Positions 52,762-64,000 of a stretch of DNA of 64,000 nt are shown piece after piece. The first letter of the stretch is position 1. Each line of letters starts with the position of its first letter. Under the pieces are notes generated by a model. That model saw nothing but the letters and a program-made list of their open reading frames with translations. It was not told the DNA's origin and made no database searches. A program made the translations under genes and the position numbers. The DNA is from Limnoglobus roseus (GTDB taxonomy: Bacteria; Planctomycetota; Planctomycetia; Gemmatales; Gemmataceae). The DNA is taken from NCBI RefSeq assembly GCF_008254045.1, contig NZ_CP042425.1:4030001-4094000 (forward strand), written 5' to 3'.

Positions 52762-53168
52762 AGCCGCTTGCCCATGCTGACAAGTTCCTCGACGGCGTAG
52801 CCGAGCGATTGGTAGAAGGGGATCACGCCGGCGTTGGTCGCGCGGACTTGCAAGTTGATCTTGAGACAACCGCGCTCGACGAGGGCCGATTCCATCCGGC
52901 GGAGGAGCTGCCCGCCGATGCCCTGCCGTCGGTGGCCGGGGTGGACGGCGACGGAGTAAATCCACCCGCGGTGCCCGTCGTAGCCCCCCATCACTGTTCC
53001 CACGACTTCCCCCGCGGCATCGGCAACGAAGAACAGATCTCGTTCGTGGGCCAACTTGTTGCGGATCGAGGTGGCCGGGTCGTTGTGCGGCGCGGACGGG
53101 GGCAGTACCTCGTTCCAGAGGGCGATCACGGCCGATAGATCGGCGTCATGGTAGTGGCGAATCTGCAC
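52752..53168 (-). CDS. GNAT-family N-acetyltransferase
   Basis: 138 aa from GTG 53168 (GAGGG upstream); a TTG at 53183 overlapping the preceding stop as TTGA is an alternative. Acetyl-CoA loop VHPGHRRQGIGGQLLRRME (Q/RxxGxG/A), preceded by GWIYSVAV, and the late NAGVIPFYQSLGYA motif. YpeA-like size. Substrate unknown. Downstream of and probably co-transcribed with the 108-aa membrane gene. Confidence 0.88.
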   Translation of the reverse strand: MQIRHYHDADLSAVIALWNEVLPPSAPHNDPATSIRNKLAHERDLFFVADAAGEVVGTVMGGYDGHRGWIYSVAVHPGHRRQGIGGQLLRRMESALVERGCLKINLQVRATNAGVIPFYQSLGYAVEELVSMGKRLYS

Positions 53169-53179
53169 GGCGGGTGCCC

Positions 53180-53506
53180 TCAACCGCGGTTCTCGTCCGG
53201 CTTCGGGTCCGTCGGTTGCTTCTGGAAGTCGAACTCCGGGTTGTACTCGTACCCGGTGCCGGCCTCGCGGTTCGGCTGGAGCGGTTGGTTGTTGGGGTTA
53301 ACGGCGTCCCGTCGGGCCGCCTGAGACTGGAACCACCGGGCGAGGTTCCAGACGCACAGGAAGGCGCAGATCAAGTTCGCGACCGTCCAGTTCCGCACCG
53401 GCAGGCGGTCCAGGGTTTCTTCGTCGAGCAGCACCGACCGGAGCAGAATCCCGACCGCGAGCACGGCCCACGCCGTTGCCGCGAAGAGTTGCCAGTGTCG
53501 TACCAT
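53180..53506 (-). CDS. Small membrane protein
   Basis: 108 aa from ATG 53506: MVRHWQLFAATAWAVLAVGI with one membrane span, a short acidic loop (LLDEETLDRLP), a second span (TVANLICAFLCVWNLARWF) and a polar, Asn/Pro-rich tail. No family is recognised. The stop overlaps the possible TTG start of the acetyltransferase. Confidence 0.7.
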   Translation of the reverse strand: MVRHWQLFAATAWAVLAVGILLRSVLLDEETLDRLPVRNWTVANLICAFLCVWNLARWFQSQAARRDAVNPNNQPLQPNREAGTGYEYNPEFDFQKQPTDPKPDENRG

Positions 53507-53696
53507 TGTTGCCCCCGAACGAGTCACCGTCAGTCTACCGACCTTCGGGACGGCGACTGATCTCGAAAATCGGTCGGCCGGCGGATTGTCTGGCGTCCGC
53601 CGTTCGTTCTCGTGTACGATAGCAGTCACCGCAGAGCAAACCCCGCCGGCGAATTCGCTTCGCCACCCACCATCCGACCTCCCTCGGAGCGGCATA

Positions 53697-56600
53697 GTGA
53701 TCTGGCCTTCTTCCCGCACCGCCATCGGCTTCGTGGTCGCAACAACGGCGTTGGCCGTTCTGGTGCTGTTCTTCCGCCACGACCCGCCGGCTTCCGCTGC
53801 CGACGCGCCGGCCGCAAATCTCGGCGAAGAGTACGCGAAGACCGTCCGCCCTCTCATTGTTCGCCACTGCCAACAGTGCCACTCGGCCAGGCGGTCGGAA
53901 GGCGACATCGACCTGCAACAATTCGCCACGCTCGACGACGCCCGGAAGGCGACCCGCACCTGGCAGAAGGTGGCCGAGATGCTCGACAGCGAGCAAATGC
54001 CGCCGAAGGAATCGAAGCAACCGACCGACGCCGACCGGACCGCCCTGCGAACCTGGGTGAAGGTGTTCCTCAAGCACGAGGCAAAGGCGAACGCCGGCGA
54101 CCCCGGCCGCGTCGTCCTCCGCCGCCTCAGCAACGCGGAGTACACCTACACCCTCCGCGACCTGACCGGCGTCGATTCGCTGCAACCGGCCCGCGAGTTC
54201 CCCGTGGACGGGGCGGCCGGCGAAGGCTTCACGAACACCGGCAACGCCCTGGTGATGTCGCCCGCACTCTTGACGAAGTACCTCGACGCCGCGAAGGACG
54301 TGGCCAGTCACGCGGTTCTGATGCCCGACGGCATCCGCTTCTCGCCGACGAGTACCCGGCGAGACTGGACGAACGAAATCCTCGCCCAGATTCGCATGCT
54401 CTACGGCCGCTACACCGATTCGAGCGGCGGCAACATCGTCAACCTGCAAGGGCTGATGATCGACGGCAAAGAAGGCGGTCGCGTGCCGGTCGAACAGTAT
54501 CTCCGGGCGACCCTCGCCGACCGCGACGCCATTCGGGCCGGCCGCAAGTCGCTGGATGCCGTCGCGGCGGAACACAAGCTGAGTGCCAAATACCTCGCGG
54601 CCGTCTGGAAGGCGCTCGACGGATCGGAACCGTCCCTCTTGTTGAACGATCTGCGGACGCGATGGCGGACGGCGAAGCCGGACGACGCGAACGCCCTCGC
54701 CGCCGACATCGCCCGGTGGCAGAAGGCACTCTGGAAGTTCAACAGCGTCGGCCACATTGGCAAGCTCAACGGCCCGAAGGCGTGGCTGGAACCGCTCGAC
54801 CCGCTGACGACCCGGCTGGACGTGCGGATGAAACTGCCGCCCGCCAACGAGAAGGGCGAAGTCACCCTCTACCTCGCCGCCTCCGACCTCGGCGACGGGG
54901 CGGACGAAGTGATCTGGCAACGGCCGCGGTTCGTGGCGGCGAATCGCCCGGACTTGTTGTTGCGAGACGTGCGAGCCATCGCGGGAGAGATGGCCGCTCG
55001 CCGCGAGCGAATCCTGAGCAAAACGAGCCAGTACCTTCAAGCGGCCGCGGAGTTCGCCGAGGCGAAAACGCCGGCCGACGTGGCGGCGGTGGCAAAGACG
55101 CACGACTTGGAGGCCGACGCCCTGCAAGCATGGCTTGACTGCCTGGGCATCGGGGCGAGTGGGCCGATTACGATCGACAGCCACTTCACGAACAAGTTGA
55201 CCAACGGCGGCGGCTACGCCTTCATCAACGGTTGGGGTGTCGCCGACACGCCGAACCTGTTGGCGAACTCATCGGATACCCACGTTCGCGTCCCCGGCAA
55301 CATGAAGCCGCACGGCGTGGTCGTTCACCCGTCGCCGAAACTCCAGGCCGTCGTCGGCTGGCAAAGCCCGGTCGCGGGCAACTTCAAGCTCGAAGTCGCG
55401 GTCGCGCACGCTCACCCCGAGTGCGGCAACGGCATCGTCTGGACGCTCGAACACCGCCGCGGCAACACACGCCGACGATTGGGGAGCGGCACCGTCCAGG
55501 GCGGGGCGGAGCGAAAGATCGAGCCGATCACGAACCTCGCAGTTCAACCGAACGACCTGATCTCGCTGCTGGTCGGCCCGCGAGACGGCAACCATTCTTG
55601 CGACCTGACCGGCGTCAACCTGACCCTGACCGGCGGCGAAAAGACGTGGGATTTGGCGAAAGACGTGTCCGGGGACGTACTCGCGGGCAATCCGCACGCC
55701 GACACCCACGGCAACAAGGCGACGTGGCACTTCTACACGGAGCCGGTGAACGCCGCGATGGAGACGGGCTTCGTTGTGCCGAAGGGGTCGCTCCTCGATC
55801 GCTGGCGGTCGGCCGGGCCGAAAGACGAAAAGCAGAAACTCGCCGCCGAGGTTCAGAAGGTTCTTACGTCGGTACCGCCTCCGAACTCGCCCGATGCCGT
55901 CGTTTACCAGAAGCTCACGTCGCTGAGCGGTCCGCTGTTCGGCCGCCTGCCGCGAACGCCGAGCGCGACGGCGGTTGCATCGAAATCGACCGCCGGCCTC
56001 GACCCCGCATCGTTCGGCAAGGACACGGCCGACCTGAGCGTGAAAGCCCCCAACATCGTCGAAGTCCGCGTGCCCGCCGACCTCGTCGCGGGATATGAGT
56101 TTGTGACGCGCGGCACCGTCGCGTCCGACAACGGCAGCGTGCAACTTCAGGTGTTGACCGCGAAGCCCGCCGCCTCCGTGGTTCAACCGGGCGTACCGAT
56201 CGTGGTCGGCGAGAAGGGCAACGCCCGCACGCGGCTTGCCGCCGACCTCGACGCCTTCCGCAATCTCTTCCCGCTGGCGGCGTGTTACACGAAGATCGTG
56301 CCCGTCGACGAAGTCGTTACGCTGACACTCTTCTACCGCGAGGACCATCACCTCGCTCGACTCATGCTGACTGACGCCGAGCAGGCCAAACTCGACCGCT
56401 TGTGGGACGAGTTGCACTACGTCAGCCAGGACGCGCTCACCCTGGTGGACGCCTACCAGCAGTTGATGGAATTCGCCACCCAGGACAGCGACCCGCGGCC
56501 GTTCGAGCCGTTGCGGAAGCCGATCCAAGAGCGGGCGGCGGCGTACCGCAAACTGCTGATCGACTCGCAGCCGCGACACGTCGAGGCGGTGCTCGCGTTC

Positions 56601-57830
56601 GCCGAACGGGCGTACCGCCGGCCGTTGACCGCGAGGGAGAAGGACGAACTCACGGGCCTCTACCGCAAGCTCCGCCAACAGGAATTGCCACACGACGAAG
56701 CCGTCCGGCTGACGCTGGCCCGCGTGTTCGTGTCGCCAGCCTTCTTGTACCGACTGGAGAAGCCGGGGACCGGGGCCGACGCAACCCCCGTCAGCGATAC
56801 GGAACTCGCCAGCCGACTGAGCTACTTCCTGTGGGCATCGACGCCCGACGCGGAACTGTCTCAGGCTGCGGCCGCGGGCAAGTTGCACGACCCTGCCGCC
56901 GTGCAACGGCACCTGAAGCGGATGCTGGCCGACGACCGCACCCGCCGGTTGGCCAGCGAGTTCGCCTGTCAGTGGCTGCACGTCAACACCTTCGACCAAC
57001 TCAACGACAAGAGCGAAACCCTGTTCCCGACGTTCGCTGCCCTCCGCGGCCCGATGAAGGAAGAGTCGGTCCGATTCTTCATCGACTTCTTCCAGAACGA
57101 TCGCTCGATCCTCGATCTGCTCGACGCCGACCACACCTTCGTGAACGACGCGCTCGCCAAGCACTACGGCATCCCCGGCGTGACCGGCCCCGAATGGCGG
57201 CGAATTGACGGCGTGAAGAAGTACGGCCGCGGCGGCATCCTCGGCCTCGCGACCACACTCGCCACGCAGTCCGGGGCGTCGCGGACCAGCCCCATCCTCC
57301 GCGGCAATTGGGTGAGCGAAGTGCTGCTCGGCGAGAAGCTGCCGAAGCCGCCGAAGGACGTGCCGCCGTTGCCCGACGACGAGTCGAAGACGGCCGGACT
57401 GACGGTGCGGCAACTCGTCGAGAAGCACACCTCTGACGCGAAGTGTAGCGTCTGCCACAAGCGGATCGACGCATACGGCTTCGCCCTGGAAAAGTACGAT
57501 GCCATCGGCCGCTTCCGCGAGAAAGACTTGGGCGACCGACCCATCGACGTGAAAGCGACCACCCTCGACGGTGCGAGTTTCGAGGGAATCGACGGCCTGC
57601 GGACTTACCTGCTCACGAAGCGGAAGGACGCCTTCGTCCGGCAGTTCTGCAAGAAGCTGCTCGGCTACGCCCTCGGCCGCGCGGTGCAATTGTCCGACGA
57701 ACCGCTGCTCGACGAGATGCAGGAAAAGTTGAAAGCGAACGGCTACCGCATCGGCGTGGCCCTGGAAATGATCGTCAGCAGCAAGCCGTTCCGCGAGATT
57801 CGCGGCAGCCAACACAAGAGCGAAGACTGA
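53697..57830 (+). CDS. Large planctomycete DUF1587/DUF1592/DUF1588/DUF1585 cytochrome protein
   Basis: 1,377 aa from GTG 53697 (GGAG 8 nt before; upstream extension rejected). N-terminal anchor (GFVVATTALAVLVLFFRHDP), PSCyt1-like haem site HCQQCHSARR, DUF1587 (LSNAEYTYTLRDLTGVD), a long beta-rich middle (about 480-800), then DUF1595/DUF1592 (AERAYRRPLTAREKDEL, ASRLSYFLWASTPDAEL), DUF1588 (RGGILGLATTLATQSGASRT, KCSVCHKRID with CxxCH) and DUF1585 at the end. The usual partner is a DUF1552 protein, which follows after 20 bp. Confidence 0.92.
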   Translation: MIWPSSRTAIGFVVATTALAVLVLFFRHDPPASAADAPAANLGEEYAKTVRPLIVRHCQQCHSARRSEGDIDLQQFATLDDARKATRTWQKVAEMLDSEQMPPKESKQPTDADRTALRTWVKVFLKHEAKANAGDPGRVVLRRLSNAEYTYTLRDLTGVDSLQPAREFPVDGAAGEGFTNTGNALVMSPALLTKYLDAAKDVASHAVLMPDGIRFSPTSTRRDWTNEILAQIRMLYGRYTDSSGGNIVNLQGLMIDGKEGGRVPVEQYLRATLADRDAIRAGRKSLDAVAAEHKLSAKYLAAVWKALDGSEPSLLLNDLRTRWRTAKPDDANALAADIARWQKALWKFNSVGHIGKLNGPKAWLEPLDPLTTRLDVRMKLPPANEKGEVTLYLAASDLGDGADEVIWQRPRFVAANRPDLLLRDVRAIAGEMAARRERILSKTSQYLQAAAEFAEAKTPADVAAVAKTHDLEADALQAWLDCLGIGASGPITIDSHFTNKLTNGGGYAFINGWGVADTPNLLANSSDTHVRVPGNMKPHGVVVHPSPKLQAVVGWQSPVAGNFKLEVAVAHAHPECGNGIVWTLEHRRGNTRRRLGSGTVQGGAERKIEPITNLAVQPNDLISLLVGPRDGNHSCDLTGVNLTLTGGEKTWDLAKDVSGDVLAGNPHADTHGNKATWHFYTEPVNAAMETGFVVPKGSLLDRWRSAGPKDEKQKLAAEVQKVLTSVPPPNSPDAVVYQKLTSLSGPLFGRLPRTPSATAVASKSTAGLDPASFGKDTADLSVKAPNIVEVRVPADLVAGYEFVTRGTVASDNGSVQLQVLTAKPAASVVQPGVPIVVGEKGNARTRLAADLDAFRNLFPLAACYTKIVPVDEVVTLTLFYREDHHLARLMLTDAEQAKLDRLWDELHYVSQDALTLVDAYQQLMEFATQDSDPRPFEPLRKPIQERAAAYRKLLIDSQPRHVEAVLAFAERAYRRPLTAREKDELTGLYRKLRQQELPHDEAVRLTLARVFVSPAFLYRLEKPGTGADATPVSDTELASRLSYFLWASTPDAELSQAAAAGKLHDPAAVQRHLKRMLADDRTRRLASEFACQWLHVNTFDQLNDKSETLFPTFAALRGPMKEESVRFFIDFFQNDRSILDLLDADHTFVNDALAKHYGIPGVTGPEWRRIDGVKKYGRGGILGLATTLATQSGASRTSPILRGNWVSEVLLGEKLPKPPKDVPPLPDDESKTAGLTVRQLVEKHTSDAKCSVCHKRIDAYGFALEKYDAIGRFREKDLGDRPIDVKATTLDGASFEGIDGLRTYLLTKRKDAFVRQFCKKLLGYALGRAVQLSDEPLLDEMQEKLKANGYRIGVALEMIVSSKPFREIRGSQHKSED

Positions 57831-57850
57831 TACCCCAACGGAGCCTTCGA

Positions 57851-59155
57851 ATGAGTACCCATCACTTTTCCCGCCGCACGATGCTCCGCGGCCTCGGCGT
57901 GACAATGGCCCTGCCGTGGCTGGAGTCCGTCCCGGTTTGGGGCGACACGCCGAAGGCCAGTTCTCCGGGGAGTGAAGCCCCAGTGCGGCTCGGCGTCCTC
58001 TTCTGCGGCAACGGCTTCCACGGCCGCGAGTGGTGGGCGAAGGGCGAGGGCAAGACCCTCGAACTCGGCAAGGTGCTGCAACCGCTCAACGACTTGAAGC
58101 AGAAGACGCTGTTCGTCAGCGGCCTTTACAACGCGGAGGCCCAGAAGGGGAACATCCACAGTTCGCAGACCGGCAACCTGCTCTCCGGAGCCCCGCTCGC
58201 CTCCGGCGGCGAAATCCGCTCCGGTACCAGCTTCGACCAACTCGTCGCCCAGAAGTACGGCCAGTCCACGAAAGTGCCGAGCCTGGTGCTGGCGTGCGAG
58301 GCGTCGAACCCGTCGGTTCACAAGAACTACTCGATGCTCTACAGCTCGCACATCTCATGGAGCTCGCCCACCACGCCGACGCCGCTGGAACTGTACCCGG
58401 CCCTCGCCTTCGACCGACTCTTCAAAGACGAGGTTCAGAGGGGGGACAAGAGTGTCCTCGACGCGGTGCTGGCCGACGCGACCGACTTCCGCAAAGACAT
58501 CAGCACCGGCGACCAGCGGAAACTCGACGAGTACCTCGACTCGGTCCGCGACGTGGAGCAGCGGATCGACAAGGCCGGGAAAAAGGGCGAACTACAAGGC
58601 TGGCGGCCGACACTTGCGAAGCCGAACATGGACCGGCCGAAGGACGGCATCCCCCAGAACCTTGCCGACCACATGCGGCTGATGTGCGACATCATGGTCC
58701 TCGGCTTCCAGACCGACACCACCCGCGTCTGCACCCTGAAGCTAAACAACGACCACTCATCGCTCCGCTTCCCGCACCTGGGCATCGACTACATGATCCA
58801 CCACCTGTTGTCGCACTCCGACACGGCCGACTGGCTGAAGGTAAACCAGTTCTTCGTCGAGCAACTCGCGTACATTGCCAAAAAGCTCGACGGCATCCAA
58901 GAGGGCAGTCGCACCGCTCTCGACAACACGATGCTCCTCTTCATGTCGAGCATGATGAACGGCAGCCACGACAACAGCCAACTGCCGGCCGTAGTGGTCG
59001 GCGGGGGCGGCGGGCGGATCAAGGGCGGCCGCGTCTTGACCTACCGAGATAAACCGAACCGCCAGATGTGCCGGCTGTACCTGTCGATGATGGACAAGAT
59101 GAACGTCCGCCCCGGGAAGTTCGGCGACGCTGGGGAGATGCTGAACGAGGTGTGA
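57851..59155 (+). CDS. DUF1552 protein, Tat-exported
   Basis: 434 aa. Twin-arginine signal FSRRTMLRGLGVTMALPWLE. Core: RLGVLFCGNGFHGREWWAKG, CEASNPSVHKNYSMLYSSHI, LDNTMLLFMSSMMNGSHDNS and LPAVVVGGGGGRIKGGRVL. It is the standard downstream partner of DUF1592-type cytochrome proteins. The pair is probably periplasmic and acts on an unknown polymer. A terminator follows at 59184. Confidence 0.92.
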   Translation: MSTHHFSRRTMLRGLGVTMALPWLESVPVWGDTPKASSPGSEAPVRLGVLFCGNGFHGREWWAKGEGKTLELGKVLQPLNDLKQKTLFVSGLYNAEAQKGNIHSSQTGNLLSGAPLASGGEIRSGTSFDQLVAQKYGQSTKVPSLVLACEASNPSVHKNYSMLYSSHISWSSPTTPTPLELYPALAFDRLFKDEVQRGDKSVLDAVLADATDFRKDISTGDQRKLDEYLDSVRDVEQRIDKAGKKGELQGWRPTLAKPNMDRPKDGIPQNLADHMRLMCDIMVLGFQTDTTRVCTLKLNNDHSSLRFPHLGIDYMIHHLLSHSDTADWLKVNQFFVEQLAYIAKKLDGIQEGSRTALDNTMLLFMSSMMNGSHDNSQLPAVVVGGGGGRIKGGRVLTYRDKPNRQMCRLYLSMMDKMNVRPGKFGDAGEMLNEV

Positions 59156-59183
59156 CGGTTGACCAGTCTCATAGATGAGAGAC

Positions 59184-59222
59184 GGCACACGGTCTCGGCG
59201 ATTGCTGGGACCGTGTGCCTTT
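59184..59222 (+). terminator. Intrinsic-type terminator after the DUF1552 gene
   Basis: GGCACACGGTC (59184-59194) pairs with GACCGTGTGCC (59209-59219), loop 14 nt, followed by TTT. Confidence 0.75.
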
Positions 59223-59336
59223 AGGGAGCGGGTGTTCCTAAGCGTTAAAGGCCCCCTACAGAGGTTCGTCAGGATGTGCTCGCAATCCGCGCCCTAAGTG
59301 CCCGGACGGATTTCTGGCAGCATTTTGAAACGGCAG

Positions 59337-59364
59337 TTGCCACTTCGGCCTTCGGTCTTATACT
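59337..59364 (+). promoter_or_regulatory. Candidate sigma-70 promoter of the 16S rRNA
   Basis: TTGCCA (59337-59342), 16-bp spacer, TATACT (59359-59364). It lies about 270 bp before the 16S start and upstream of boxA. The rest of the 59223-59632 leader holds no gene. Confidence 0.6.
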
Positions 59365-59449
59365 ACTCTCACGACCGCAGCGATGTGGTCGCCGAGTGAA
59401 CCGGGAGTGGTGGCTAACCCCTACTACGATCGCAATCCTCGGTTCGGTG

Positions 59450-59466
59450 GATCTTTGACAAGTTGG
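59450..59466 (+). promoter_or_regulatory. boxA antitermination element, 16S leader
   Basis: GATCTTTGACAAGTTGG resembles the rRNA boxA (TGCTCTTTAACA). The same sequence with one change recurs at 61529-61545 before the 23S gene. Confidence 0.72.
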
Positions 59467-59632
59467 TAGCGTTACGAGCCTTACAGTGGGTGAGCGTATG
59501 CCGTTGGTCGGCGACGCTCGCCGGACGTGGGCCGGCCGGGAGTAATCCTGGGTGGCCCGCGGAAGATGAGTTGAACCGAGCAACGAAGCAGGCAAACACT
59601 TAAAAGCGTTCGGCTTCGGCCGAGCAACGATA

Positions 59633-61141
<1,509 letters not shown>

Positions 61142-61232
61142 AAGGATAACCATCCAAGGCCGTGCCTCACACGCACGAGCCGACAAGTCCTCACCCACGT
61201 AACGTAACGCTACTAACTTGCATCGATAGATG

Positions 61233-61263
61233 AAGCCCTGCCAGGAAACTGGCAGGGCTTTTT
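61233..61263 (+). terminator. Intrinsic terminator inside the 16S-23S spacer
   Basis: AAGCCCTGCCAG (61233-61244), tetraloop GAAA, CTGGCAGGGCTT (61249-61260) running into TTTTT (61259-61263). A 12-bp perfect GC-rich stem with GNRA loop and U-tract, 92 nt after the 16S end. It would stop transcription before the 23S unless antitermination is active. Confidence 0.88.
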
Positions 61264-61280
61264 CATCCAACAATACACTT

Positions 61281-61311
61281 GGGTCGGGGGTTCGAATCCC
61301 CTTTCTCCACA
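61281..61311 (+). other. tRNA 3'-half remnant in the rRNA spacer
   Basis: GGGTCGGGGGTTCGAATCCC followed by CTTTCTCCACA looks like the T-arm and acceptor 3' strand of a tRNA. No D-arm, anticodon arm or matching 5' acceptor is present upstream, where the terminator lies. Bacterial spacers often carry tRNA-Ile/Ala, so this may be a relic. Confidence 0.55.
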
Positions 61312-61364
61312 GAAGGTTCGGGTCGGGTGGGTCGGTGCCGCGGGAAGGATAATTCCGCGGGTGG

Positions 61365-61393
61365 TTGACGGAGAGCCGACCCGGCCCTAAGAT
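61365..61393 (+). promoter_or_regulatory. Candidate sigma-70 promoter of the 23S rRNA
   Basis: TTGACG (61365-61370), exactly 17-bp spacer, TAAGAT (61388-61393). It lies between the spacer terminator and the second boxA, about 360 bp before the 23S. Stronger by consensus than the candidate before the 16S. Confidence 0.68.
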
Positions 61394-61528
61394 GAAATCA
61401 CGCAAGAGACGGAAGTGTAAGTCTGCTAAAGACTTGCGACGAATCTGGCGATGAAGGGTGAGCGGCCTCGGCCGCAAACCCGGGGTTGGAGGGGACGGCG
61501 ACGCCGGACCCTGCGGCCCCGAACTGTC

Positions 61529-61545
61529 GATCTTTGACAACTTGG
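61529..61545 (+). promoter_or_regulatory. boxA antitermination element, 23S leader
   Basis: GATCTTTGACAACTTGG differs from the 16S-leader boxA at one base. It lies downstream of the candidate 23S promoter and about 210 bp before the 23S start. Confidence 0.72.
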
Positions 61546-61754
61546 TGAGTACGAAATCGCATCAAACATCGCGTTCGGTGGGCGGCCATCGGGCGGGATG
61601 ATTTTGTTCAACGATTTCTCGAGCACGAGCCTTAGAAGAAGAACGAAGTGATCGTCGTTCCCAGTCGCTACGGAGCGGGTGGGAGGGGATGAAATAGCGT
61701 GCAGTGCTTACTTCTCTTGTTTCGTGGTAACGCGGGGCGAGGGGGTGAGCAATG

Positions 61755-64000
<2,246 letters not shown>

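Overview
The window is high-GC bacterial DNA from a planctomycete, most likely of the Gemmataceae. Three things support this. It carries families expanded in that phylum: PSCyt/DUF1549/DUF1553, DUF1501, DUF1552, DUF1592-type cytochrome proteins and ThuA. It has an unusual rRNA arrangement. The 16S 3' end (CACCTCCTTTCT) matches the GGAGG-like ribosome binding sites seen before many genes. The genus assignment is inference.

1-12.5 kb is an accessory region full of mobile DNA and gene wreckage. It holds a two-gene unit of unknown function, a decayed metallophosphoesterase, a decayed recombinase-associated HTH gene, and three insertion sequences set end to end with only a TA between neighbours (one IS5-like, two IS630). 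The second IS630 has a textbook A_AAA_AAG -1 frameshift site. Next comes a complete 2,921-bp transposon (8085-11005) with 25-bp inverted repeats and an 8-bp target duplication. It carries an IS1-like transposase and three cargo genes: an Imm1-like protein, a KGG-motif basic protein and a P63C-domain protein. It landed two codons into a methyltransferase gene that was also frameshifted and cut off by the IS630. An initiator tRNA lies at 12460-12534.

12.8-25.8 kb is a signalling and envelope-stress block. Two histidine kinases and an NtrC-type activator precede several small membrane or helical-bundle genes (DUF2383, DUF1328 twice, DUF2892, a 41-aa peptide, a DUF883-like protein and an AI-2E-type permease with an extra cytosolic domain). 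Four -24/-12 (sigma-54) promoter matches sit in front of these genes on both strands, which suggests one local regulon. A DAHP synthase and an L-serine dehydratase are embedded in it.

26-34.7 kb is an unusual cluster: a HemN-like radical SAM protein, a GcvH-like lipoyl carrier, a ferredoxin-like protein, a toxin-antitoxin pair with a broken toxin, a squalene-hopene-cyclase-like enzyme, a DUF116-polyprenyl synthetase fusion and a chorismate-lyase-like protein. I infer a terpenoid or prenylated-aromatic pathway of unknown product.

34.7-59.2 kb holds an XPB helicase operon, a patatin-like lipase, a PQQ-propeller protein, a second kinase/NtrC pair whose sigma-54 contact loop reads GAYAGA, and several planctomycete cytochrome/DUF1501/DUF1552 pairs with an alcohol dehydrogenase between them.

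59.3-64 kb is an rRNA locus (16S complete, 23S cut by the window end). The 16S-23S spacer contains a strong intrinsic terminator, a tRNA 3'-half remnant, a TTGACG-N17-TAAGAT promoter-like sequence and a second boxA. The two rRNAs therefore look adjacent but separately transcribed.
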